Positions 1-5,961 of a stretch of DNA of 5,961 nt are shown here, one piece after another (position 1 is the first letter of the stretch; each line of letters begins with the position of its first letter). Where the stretch lies: the NCBI GenBank assembly GCA_945281075.1, contig CALYQE010000114.1, positions 1 through 5,961 on the forward strand, read 5' to 3'. Under the pieces are notes generated by a model. That model was not told the DNA's origin and made no database searches. It saw only the letters and a program-made list of their open reading frames with translations. This DNA is from an uncultured Lactobacillus sp. GTDB taxonomy: Bacteria > Bacillota > Bacilli > Lactobacillales > Lactobacillaceae. Position numbers and translations under genes: made by a program.

Positions 1-662
1 GGAGCATTTTCTTTATTAGCCTTAGCCAAAATGATCGGTAAAACCTTTTCCGGAACATTGCCTAAAACCACCGGCCGGCCTTTTTTAATAATGCCACTTT
101 TTTCACGAGCAATATCTTCAATTGTCGGCCCAATAAGCTGTTCATGGTCAAGACCAACGGTGGTAATGATGCTTACCTCAGGAGTAATCACATTGGTCTT
201 GTCGCGTTCACCGCCAATACCGACTTCGATCACGGCAAAGTCACATTTTGCTTGCGCAAAATACAAAAACGCCATGACCACTTCATATTCAAAGGTCGCT
301 AACGTAAAGTCAGGTTCGGTTTGACGAATCTGGCAGAGGACTTTTTCGATCTGATTAGCCAGCTCAACCAGACGGTCATTACTAATGTTTTGTCCGTTTA
401 ATTGGATTCGTTCATTAAACTCAAAAACATAGGGTGAAACAAAAAGGCCGGTCTTTTGACCAGCCTTTTGCAACAAATTACTTAAGTAATAACATGTTGA
501 ACCCTTACCATTAGTACCCGTCACGTGAATGGTTTTCACTTGATCTTGGGGATTGCCCAAAGCGGCCAAAGTTTTTTTGATAAATGTTAAATCAGCTTTT
601 TCATGAAACTTCGGCAGCGAATACAAATAATTAATCACAGCTTGAGCATTGGTAAAATTCAC
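1..662 (-). CDS. folC: Bifunctional folylpolyglutamate synthase / dihydrofolate synthase, N-terminal half (runs off left edge)
   Basis: Mur-ligase-family enzyme of cytoplasmic folate metabolism. It adds glutamate to tetrahydrofolates using ATP, and in many bacteria also joins dihydropteroate to glutamate. My translation gives 220 codons of a family usually about 430 residues long, so the C-terminal ligase domain is missing because of the window edge. Visible motifs are the P-loop TGTNGKGS (48-55), the SP...FNERIQ segment (76-87), EVGIGG (146-151) followed by DKTNV, and GLDHEQLIG (170-178) followed by AREKSGIIK (186-193). Glu146, His173 and Lys188 have the same spacing as the Mg ligands and carbamylated lysine known from Lactobacillus casei FPGS. 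The start is GTG at 662-660, one base after the valS stop. An ATG overlapping that stop is followed at once by TGA. A second in-frame GTG at 671-669 is possible, but AAAGAG lies 8 bases before GTG662 and the N-terminus then matches the family (MNFT). No promoter of its own is seen, so it is probably cotranscribed with valS. Whether both activities are present cannot be judged. Confidence 0.95.
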   Translation of the reverse strand, partial: MNFTNAQAVINYLYSLPKFHEKADLTFIKKTLAALGNPQDQVKTIHVTGTNGKGSTCYYLSNLLQKAGQKTGLFVSPYVFEFNERIQLNGQNISNDRLVELANQIEKVLCQIRQTEPDFTLATFEYEVVMAFLYFAQAKCDFAVIEVGIGGERDKTNVITPEVSIITTVGLDHEQLIGPTIEDIAREKSGIIKKGRPVVLGNVPEKVLPIILAKANKENA

Positions 663-663
663 A

Positions 664-3303
664 TTATTCACTCTTTTTCAATTCTTCAATTCTTTGACGT
701 ACACCTTCGAGCTGATGTTCGTAGTCCGCCTGCTTGGCCTTTTCTTTTTCAATCACAGCTTCTAATGCATGAGCAACAAAGCCTTGATTGTTCAGCTTCT
801 TAGTTGAACGCTCAACTTCACTAACCAGTTCTTGCTCCTCTTTTTCCATTCGCTTGATTTCCTCATCAATGTTTACCAAGTCGGCAAGTGGAACAAAGAT
901 TTGCGCACCCGAGATCACTGCTGTCTTGGCTAATTTTGGTGCAGCCAGTTCAGTAGCAATGGTCAGTTTCTTTGGATGCAGGAAGTTTTTAACGTATTCT
1001 TCGTTATCTGTCAAAATCTGCTTGTTTGCTGGATCTTCAAGTTGAATCATAATATCGATTGGCGAAGATAACGGTGCATTAACCTCGGTGCGAATGTTAC
1101 GAACGGCTTTGATGACTTCAATTAAGAAAGCCATGTCGTGATCGGCTTTTTCGTTAGCAAATTCTGGATGTACTTCTGGATACGTCGCAGTCATGATTGA
1201 CTGACCTTCATGCGGCATTGATAGCCAAAGTTTTTCCGTTACGAATGGCATAATTGGGTGCAAGAGCCGCAAGATTTGGTCAAGAATCCAGATCAAGTTG
1301 GTTTGCTTTCTGGTTTTTAATTCTTCATTGTCACTGTTTAACGCAACCTTTGAGATTTCAATATACCAGTCACAAAAATCATTCCAAATAAAGTTGTAAA
1401 GTTCACGGCCTGCTTCACCAAACTTATATTCATCAAACAACCGAATAACTTCACTAACGGTGTGGTTGAGGCGGTCAAAAATCCAGCTGTCAGCCAAATC
1501 AAAGTTTGCCGTCTCAGGCAAATGAGCTGGTTTAGCATCTTCTGGCAAGTTCATGATCACAAACCGTGCCGCATTCCAGATCTTATTGATGAAGTTCCAA
1601 GCCGAAGCAAGCTTCTTAGGATTATAGCGTGTATCCTGACCAGGAGCCGTTCCGTTAAGTAAAAACCATCTTAAAGCATCAGCGCCATATTCATTGACAA
1701 CATCCATTGGATCGACACCGTTACCAAGCGACTTGCTCATCTTTCTGCCTTGTTCATCACGAATCAAACCGTGCAAAACAACATCTTTAAAAGGTCGTCT
1801 ATGGGTAAAGTGTAGGCCTTGGAAAATCATTCGTGAAACCCAGAACGGCAAGATATCATAACCGGTTACTAAGGTACTTGTCGGGAAATAGCGCTGATAA
1901 TCAGCAGAGTTTTCATCTGGCCAACCCAATGTTGAAAATGGCCAAAGAGCGCTTGAGAACCAGGTATCGAGCACATCTGGGTCCTGATCCCAATTTTCAA
2001 TGTCTTTAGGTGCTTCTTCCCCAACATATATTTTACCGGTCTTTTTGTTGTACCAGGCTGGAATTTGGTGTCCCCACCACAATTGCCGTGAGATTACCCA
2101 ATCGTGAACATTTTCCATCCATTGTTTAAAGGCCTGCTCGAACCGTTCTGGTACAAAAGTAACTCTGTCATCCGTCTCTTGATTTTGCAACGCTTTTTCA
2201 GCCAGTGGTTTCATCTTAACAAACCATTGAGTGGAAAGGCGCGGCTCTACTTGTACGCCTGAGCGCTCAGAGTGGCCAACAGAGTGAACAATTGGCTTAA
2301 CTTTGATCAAGTAGCCCTGGTCTTTTAAGTCTTCAACAACTGCTTTACGACATTCAAACCGGTCCATGCCTTCGTATTTACCAGCATTTTCGTTCATCGT
2401 ACCGTCATCATTCATGACATTGATTCTCTTTAGGTTGTGACGATTGCCAACGGCAAAGTCGTTCGGGTCATGGGCTGGGGTAATCTTTACTAAACCAGTT
2501 CCAAATTCGGGATCAACGTGCTGGTCTTCAATAATTGGAATGTGGCGACCAACAAGTGGTAAAACTAATTCCTTACCAACAATGTCTTTGTAACGCTCGT
2601 CACCATGGGCAACCGCAACTGCTGTATCGCCAAACATGGTTTCGGGACGAGTCGTGGCAATTTCAACAAAGCCAGAACCATCAGCAAACGGGTATTTAAT
2701 ATGGTAAAAAGCACCTTCATCATCTTGGTGAATAACCTCAATATCGCTCAATGCGGTCTGAAGCTGCGGATCCCAGTTAATAATATATTCACCGCGATAA
2801 ATTAAGCCTTCATTATATAACTGAACGAAAACACGTCGAACAGCTTTGGATAAGCCTTCATCCAAGGTGAAACGTTCTCTGGAATAATCTAGTGATAAGC
2901 CCAGTTTAGCCCACTGACTCTTGATTATGTTGGCATATTCATCTTTCCAGTCCCAAACTTGCTTAACAAAAGCTTCACGCCCCATTTGATGACGGTCCTT
3001 GCCTTGCTTGCGCAATTTGGCTTCAACCTTGGCCTGAGTGGCAATTCCGGCATGATCCATTCCAGGCAGATACAAGGTATCATACCCCTGCATCCGCTTA
3101 TATCTGATCAAGGTATCCTGAATTGCAGTATCCCAAGCGTGACCCAAATGCAACTTACCAGTAACATTTGGCGGCGGAATAACAATCGAATACGGATGCG
3201 CTTTTTTGTCGCCAGAAGGCTTAAAAAGATCTTCATCAAGCCATTCTTGATAACGACCATCTTCAACCTCATGGGGATCATATTTAGGTGCTAAATCTGT
3301 CAT
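664..3303 (-). CDS. valS: Valyl-tRNA synthetase
   Basis: Class Ia aminoacyl-tRNA synthetase that charges tRNA-Val with valine in the cytoplasm and edits mischarged threonine. At 879 residues it has the normal Firmicute length and looks intact. The Rossmann catalytic domain carries [13 protein letters not shown], with the HIGH-type signature HLGH at 52-55, and the KMSKS signature at 521-525. The inserted CP1 editing domain (about 190-340) shows [15 protein letters not shown] (217-231) and [11 protein letters not shown] (272-282); Lys273, Asp279 and Asp282 sit where the editing residues of Thermus ValRS lie. Other family blocks are [15 protein letters not shown] (404-418) and [17 protein letters not shown] (446-462). 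The anticodon-binding helical domain covers about 605-760, and residues from about 812 to the end form the charged C-terminal coiled coil typical of ValRS. The start ATG has AGGAG 7 bases upstream. The gene is preceded by a T-box leader that should raise expression when tRNA-Val is uncharged; folC follows after one base. Confidence 0.99.
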   Translation of the reverse strand: MTDLAPKYDPHEVEDGRYQEWLDEDLFKPSGDKKAHPYSIVIPPPNVTGKLHLGHAWDTAIQDTLIRYKRMQGYDTLYLPGMDHAGIATQAKVEAKLRKQGKDRHQMGREAFVKQVWDWKDEYANIIKSQWAKLGLSLDYSRERFTLDEGLSKAVRRVFVQLYNEGLIYRGEYIINWDPQLQTALSDIEVIHQDDEGAFYHIKYPFADGSGFVEIATTRPETMFGDTAVAVAHGDERYKDIVGKELVLPLVGRHIPIIEDQHVDPEFGTGLVKITPAHDPNDFAVGNRHNLKRINVMNDDGTMNENAGKYEGMDRFECRKAVVEDLKDQGYLIKVKPIVHSVGHSERSGVQVEPRLSTQWFVKMKPLAEKALQNQETDDRVTFVPERFEQAFKQWMENVHDWVISRQLWWGHQIPAWYNKKTGKIYVGEEAPKDIENWDQDPDVLDTWFSSALWPFSTLGWPDENSADYQRYFPTSTLVTGYDILPFWVSRMIFQGLHFTHRRPFKDVVLHGLIRDEQGRKMSKSLGNGVDPMDVVNEYGADALRWFLLNGTAPGQDTRYNPKKLASAWNFINKIWNAARFVIMNLPEDAKPAHLPETANFDLADSWIFDRLNHTVSEVIRLFDEYKFGEAGRELYNFIWNDFCDWYIEISKVALNSDNEELKTRKQTNLIWILDQILRLLHPIMPFVTEKLWLSMPHEGQSIMTATYPEVHPEFANEKADHDMAFLIEVIKAVRNIRTEVNAPLSSPIDIMIQLEDPANKQILTDNEEYVKNFLHPKKLTIATELAAPKLAKTAVISGAQIFVPLADLVNIDEEIKRMEKEEQELVSEVERSTKKLNNQGFVAHALEAVIEKEKAKQADYEHQLEGVRQRIEELKKSE

Positions 3304-3310
3304 AATTTTT

Positions 3311-3315
3311 CTCCT
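3311..3315 (-). promoter_or_regulatory. valS ribosome binding site
   Basis: AGGAG on the minus strand ends 7 bases before the valS ATG. It lies 3 bases beyond the U-tract of the T-box terminator and outside both the terminator and antiterminator helices. That suggests control by transcription termination and not by hiding the ribosome binding site. Confidence 0.85.
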
Positions 3316-3318
3316 AAT

Positions 3319-3348
3319 AAAAAAGTCCTAGACAAAATTGTCTAGGAC
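3319..3348 (-). terminator. T-box Rho-independent terminator (attenuator) before valS
   Basis: On the minus strand GTCCTAGAC (3348-3340) pairs perfectly with GTCTAGGAC (3333-3325), giving a 9-bp stem extendable by one A-T pair. Six U residues (3324-3319) follow. The 5' arm (CCTA at 3346-3343) is also the 3' arm of the antiterminator, so the two folds exclude each other, as expected for a T-box attenuator. It ends the transcript when tRNA-Val is charged. Confidence 0.93.
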
Positions 3349-3559
3349 GATCTAATTTAACCGCGGTACCACCTAAGGTTAAGCAGAAAATAGTTTATCT
3401 GCTTCTCTTAATACGTGATAACGGCGAACCTTACCGGATCAACTTACTATTAGTTCAGCTGATCAGCTTAATTAAGCTACCAATTAACCCTCATTCGGCT
3501 TTTCACCAACAACGAGCCTTTCTCTATTTATAAGGTTAATACCTCTTAATTATTGCTTT
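3319..3559 (-). promoter_or_regulatory. T-box riboswitch leader, Val (GUA) specifier
   Basis: Tandem-helix leader RNA that binds uncharged tRNA-Val and lets transcription continue into valS. The T-box sequence AGGTGGTACCGCGG lies at 3374-3361; its TGGT can pair with the ACCA end of a tRNA with discriminator A. Stem I: base helix AATTAAG (3551-3545) with CTTAATT (3476-3470); upper helix ATTAACC (3540-3534) with GGTTAAT (3489-3483). Between these lies the specifier loop, whose 3' side TGGTAG (3482-3477) holds GTA at 3480-3478, a valine codon followed by a purine. The distal part has AGAGA (3525-3521) and a GGCT/AGCC hairpin with the usual TTGGTGAAA loop sequence. Stem II is GATCAGCT (3464-3457) with AGTTGATC (3444-3437) and contains the GAAC/AGTA S-turn-like elements; a IIA/B pseudoknot region (about 3436-3415) follows. 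Stem III is AAGCAGA (3404-3398) with TCTGCTT (3387-3381). Antiterminator: TAGG (3375-3372) and GCG (3364-3362) pair with CCTA and CGT (3349-3343), leaving the seven-base bulge TGGTACC. The pairings are hand-derived; the transcript start is inferred. Confidence 0.95.
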
Positions 3560-3565
3560 GTTAGC

Positions 3566-3593
3566 ATTATAACACGATTTTTAGAGTAGTGCA
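3566..3593 (-). promoter_or_regulatory. Extended -10 promoter for the valS leader
   Basis: TATAAT at 3571-3566 is a perfect -10 box and is preceded by TG in the extended position (TGTTATAAT, 3574-3566). The best -35 is weak: TGCACT (3593-3588), 16 bases upstream, matching TTGACA at 3 of 6 positions. The expected start is about the A at 3559, eight bases before Stem I of the T-box. The upstream half of the promoter lies in the last codons of thiI. No experimental start is known to me. Confidence 0.75.
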
Positions 3594-4798
3594 GTATCTT
3601 CTGCAGCTTTATTAGCTAAGAACTTCTCGTCTGGATAAATAGGCGTCACCTTAATGCCAGCCATGGCGCGTTCAATCAAGCCTTCAACATCAAGCCGCGC
3701 TTCAAATTCACGGGCTTTATCAAGACGCGGCTTAGTCTTAGGCCGTGGCGGCGCAAAAATGGTGCAGCAATCTTCAAATGGCTGAATTGATAAGTCAAAG
3801 GTGCCGATTTTTTCCGCTAAACGAATAATTTCTGTTTTATCCATGGTGGCAACCGGACGCAAAACGGGCGTGGTGGTCACATCATTAATAGCCGTCATTG
3901 ACTCCAGCGTCTGCGAGGCAACCTGCCCAACCGATTCACCGTTAAAAATAGCTAGGTCTTTTCGTTTAGCCCGAATTTGATCAGCCAGTCGCAGCATAAA
4001 GCGGCGCTGAACCGTCATCAAGTACCCTTCTGGCACTTTTTCTTTGATTGTTTCCTGAATTTCCGCAAATGGCACAGCAATAAAGTTGATTCGACCAGCA
4101 TAATTGGCCAAAATACCCGTCAATTCCTTGGCTTTGTTCAAAGCCTTCTCTGTCGTATACGGCGGACTGTAAAAGTGCACCATTTCAATGTCAACCCCGC
4201 GCTTTAAGGCCAGGTAGGAAGCAACCGGTGAATCAATGCCACCTGACAGCATCATCACGGCCCGACCACCTGTTCCAACAGGCATTCCACCAGCGCCATG
4301 AAGCAACTGATTAGAAATGTAAACTGCATCCTGACGAACCTCAACTCGTAAAACAAGGTCTGGATGTTTCATTTCAACTTTTAAATCAGCCATATGCTCA
4401 AACAAATAATCGCCAAGCATTAAGTTTAACTCGTTGGTGTCGTACGTAAAATGGTGATCGCTTCGTCTGGTGTTAACCTTAAAAGTCATCCCTTTTTTAA
4501 AGGTTTCTTTCATCAAAGCAAGAGCAGTTTCTTCGATGGCCTCAAGCGTTTTTTCTACTTTTATTGTTGGTGAATATGTTTGAATGCCAAACACCTTTTT
4601 CAAGTGTTGGTCTACTTCTTCAAACGGGGCGCCGTTTAAGACGATGTGCATGCGATCATGCTTAGGGTGAATTTCAATCTGGGGGTAATCGCGCAGCACT
4701 TTGGTAACATTACCGGCCAAACGACCGATAAAATCCTTGCGGTTTTTCCCTTTCGTTGAGAGTTCCCCATAGCGAACCATAACTTCGGTATATTTCAT
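3581..4798 (-). CDS. thiI: tRNA 4-thiouridine synthetase ThiI (no rhodanese domain)
   Basis: ATP-dependent tRNA sulfurtransferase. It adenylates U8 of tRNA and inserts sulfur to form s4U; in many bacteria it also helps load sulfur onto ThiS for the thiamin thiazole. The 405-residue protein has the ferredoxin-like N-terminal domain (about 1-60), a THUMP domain (about 61-165) and the PP-loop ATPase domain with SGGIDSP at 185-191. [13 protein letters not shown] (285-297) and [17 protein letters not shown] (341-357) are family blocks; the Cys344-Cys345 pair includes the position of the conserved cysteine of E. coli ThiI. The protein ends about 50 residues after this block, so the C-terminal rhodanese domain of the E. 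coli enzyme (about 480 residues) is absent. That is normal for Firmicutes, where a partner cysteine desulfurase supplies sulfur, as with NifZ in Bacillus subtilis. The gene for such a desulfurase ends 6 bases upstream. The start is ATG with AGGAG 11 bases before it. I see no separate promoter. Its role in thiamin synthesis here cannot be judged from the window. Confidence 0.98.
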   Translation of the reverse strand: MKYTEVMVRYGELSTKGKNRKDFIGRLAGNVTKVLRDYPQIEIHPKHDRMHIVLNGAPFEEVDQHLKKVFGIQTYSPTIKVEKTLEAIEETALALMKETFKKGMTFKVNTRRSDHHFTYDTNELNLMLGDYLFEHMADLKVEMKHPDLVLRVEVRQDAVYISNQLLHGAGGMPVGTGGRAVMMLSGGIDSPVASYLALKRGVDIEMVHFYSPPYTTEKALNKAKELTGILANYAGRINFIAVPFAEIQETIKEKVPEGYLMTVQRRFMLRLADQIRAKRKDLAIFNGESVGQVASQTLESMTAINDVTTTPVLRPVATMDKTEIIRLAEKIGTFDLSIQPFEDCCTIFAPPRPKTKPRLDKAREFEARLDVEGLIERAMAGIKVTPIYPDEKFLANKAAEDTALL

Positions 4799-4804
4799 TA
4801 AAAA

Positions 4805-5961
4805 TTATTCTCCTAAGTGGTTAATTTGAGCAAAGTGGCGGTAGATTTTGTCAAAAGCCTTGATGAATTCGTCGGCCTCTGCCAGTGTATTGGTTTCATC
4901 AAAACTCAGCCTGATCGCACTGGTGGCGATTTTATCATCAATGCGCATCGCGATCAGCGTACTGGCTTCATCAACCTTGGTTGAGGCACAAGCCGAGGTG
5001 GTGGAAACATAGATATCCTCATCTTCAAGTGCATGAACGAGCGTTTCGCCCCGAATGCCTGCAAGCGCAAAACATAAAATATGCGGCGCAAAGTCCTCGC
5101 TTACCGGTGAAAAGATCGTAATCCCTGGTTTACCCTGTAAGTAATCGACAATTTTAGCTTTAATTGCGGCTTCTTTATCAGCCTTAGTTTTTTCGTCAGT
5201 CAAGACTAGCCGCATTGCCTTCGCCATTGCCGCAATCGCCGGCAGGTTTTCAGTGCCTGAACGCAAGCCTTTTTCCTGTCCGCCACCGTCATGTAAGGCA
5301 TCAAGCATCTTGCCTTCTTTTTTATAAAAAACGCCAACGCCTCGCGGTCCATGAAACTTGTGCGCTGAAAGAGAGGAAAAATCAACCCGGGGCGTGAACA
5401 CACGTGACCAAATGTCTTTGCCTAAGGCCTGAACATTATCCACGTGAAAGTTAATCGTAGGATAATTTGACAGCAAATCACTAATTTCATCAATGGGTTG
5501 AATGCTGCCAATCTCATTGTTGACCCCCATGATTGAGACCAGCGTCGTATCAGAATCGATAGCATTGCGCAGATCATTGACGTTAACCCGGCCCTTTTTA
5601 TCAACTGGCAAATGCGTTACCCGAAAGCCGAGATATTCCAAGGTATTAAAAGCATTGGTGACGGAGGCATGCTCAACACTTGAGGTAATCAGGTGCTTGC
5701 CGAATTTGCGCTTTTGAAAGGCCGTTCCCTTAATTGCCAAATTATTAGACTCAGTTCCACCAGAAGTGAAAAAAATCTCGTCAAGCTGTGTCCCCATCAG
5801 ATCAGCAATCTGCTTACGTGAACTTTCCAAAAGCTGAAAGGCCCGGTCACCTAATTTGTGCAAACTCGAAGGATTACCCCAGATAGTTTGCGCAACTTGA
5901 TCATAAGTACTCAGTACAGCCGGATCAATTTTAGTCGTTGCACTATTATCAAAATAAATCA
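4805..5961 (-). CDS. iscS: Cysteine desulfurase, NifS/IscS family (NifZ-like partner of ThiI); first base of start codon outside window
   Basis: PLP-dependent class V aminotransferase-fold enzyme that takes sulfur from L-cysteine, giving alanine and an enzyme-bound persulfide. The frame continues past the internal TTG at 5863 to the right edge, where it begins (N)TG ATT TAT TTT GAT, read as (M)IYFDNSATTKIDPAV. That is the canonical family N-terminus, so the start is almost certainly an NTG codon whose first base is position 5962. The full protein would be 385 residues. Numbering from that start: GGTESNNLAI (68-77), SSVEHASV with PLP-stacking His98, HVDNVQALGK (173-182) with Asp175 and Gln178, SAHKFHGPRGVG with Schiff-base Lys202, RSGTEN (234-239), and STTSACAS with catalytic Cys325. 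The protein looks intact. It lies 6 bases before thiI, whose ribosome binding site overlaps its last codons, so its main client is probably ThiI, as for NifZ in Bacillus subtilis. A role in other sulfur transfer cannot be excluded. The promoter must lie outside the window. Confidence 0.95.
   Translation of the reverse strand, partial: IYFDNSATTKIDPAVLSTYDQVAQTIWGNPSSLHKLGDRAFQLLESSRKQIADLMGTQLDEIFFTSGGTESNNLAIKGTAFQKRKFGKHLITSSVEHASVTNAFNTLEYLGFRVTHLPVDKKGRVNVNDLRNAIDSDTTLVSIMGVNNEIGSIQPIDEISDLLSNYPTINFHVDNVQALGKDIWSRVFTPRVDFSSLSAHKFHGPRGVGVFYKKEGKMLDALHDGGGQEKGLRSGTENLPAIAAMAKAMRLVLTDEKTKADKEAAIKAKIVDYLQGKPGITIFSPVSEDFAPHILCFALAGIRGETLVHALEDEDIYVSTTSACASTKVDEASTLIAMRIDDKIATSAIRLSFDETNTLAEADEFIKAFDKIYRHFAQINHLGE
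4810..4814 (-). promoter_or_regulatory. thiI ribosome binding site inside the end of the upstream gene
   Basis: AGGAG on the minus strand lies in the last sense codons of the cysteine desulfurase gene (..GGA GAA TAA) and 11 bases before the thiI ATG. The spacing is slightly long. The arrangement ties translation of the two genes together and supports one transcript. Confidence 0.75.

Noticed and set aside
31..324. Plus-strand open frame of 97 codons
   Set aside because: It lies antisense to well-conserved folC motifs (VGIGG, GLDH), has no convincing ribosome binding site and no recognisable domain; it is a shadow of folC.
456..477. GGCTGGTCAAAAGACC-type inverted pairing (minus strand) considered as a terminator or regulatory hairpin within folC
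   Set aside because: It is short, lies inside conserved coding sequence just after the P-loop, and is followed by only three U residues; a chance pairing.
2959..3294. Plus-strand open frame of 111 codons opposite the 5' part of valS
   Set aside because: It is the complement of the strongly conserved HLGH-containing region, and its protein shows no family motif. Coding constraint on valS explains the open frame.
3457..3478. Palindromes considered as a repressor operator for valS
   Set aside because: They lie about 80 bases downstream of the expected transcription start, inside T-box Stem I/II, and RNA structure explains most of their pairing.
3977..4207. Plus-strand open frame of 76 codons opposite thiI
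   Set aside because: Fully antisense to a conserved ThiI region, with no start context or motif; treated as chance.
5206..5717. Several 60-71 codon frames on both strands within the desulfurase gene
   Set aside because: All overlap conserved desulfurase sequence in other frames and lack ribosome binding sites or recognisable products.

Overview
The window reads as an ordinary housekeeping stretch from a low-to-moderate GC Firmicute. It is most likely a lactobacillus or another member of Lactobacillales. The reasons are strong AGGAG-type ribosome binding sites, a T-box leader on an aminoacyl-tRNA synthetase gene, a ThiI without the C-terminal rhodanese domain next to a cysteine desulfurase gene, and a FolC that follows the Lactobacillus casei enzyme closely in its motifs. 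The placement rests on sequence features and remembered family knowledge; no database search was run.

Everything coding lies on the minus strand, so the order of transcription is right to left. A class V cysteine desulfurase (4805-5961) comes first; its reading frame is complete except for the first base of its start codon, which falls just outside the right edge. Six bases later comes thiI (3581-4798), the tRNA 4-thiouridine synthetase. The 277-base gap 3304-3580 is the only real intergenic region. It holds an extended -10 promoter and a full T-box leader with a Val (GUA) specifier, an antiterminator and a Rho-independent terminator, followed by the valS ribosome binding site. valS (664-3303) encodes a complete valyl-tRNA synthetase. 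folC (1-662) follows after a single base, starts with GTG and runs off the left edge, so only its N-terminal half (about 220 residues) is present.

Functionally the first two genes form a sulfur relay: the desulfurase takes sulfur from cysteine and ThiI uses it for s4U8 in tRNA and, in many bacteria, for the thiamin thiazole. The second pair, valS-folC, is probably transcribed from the T-box promoter, so folC expression should respond in part to uncharged tRNA-Val. Any read-through from thiI into valS would also meet the T-box terminator.

I found no mobile element, CRISPR array, tRNA or rRNA gene, or sign of a new system. The items most worth a second look are the T-box leader and its self-complementary segment, the promoter lying against the end of thiI, and the paired desulfurase-ThiI relay.
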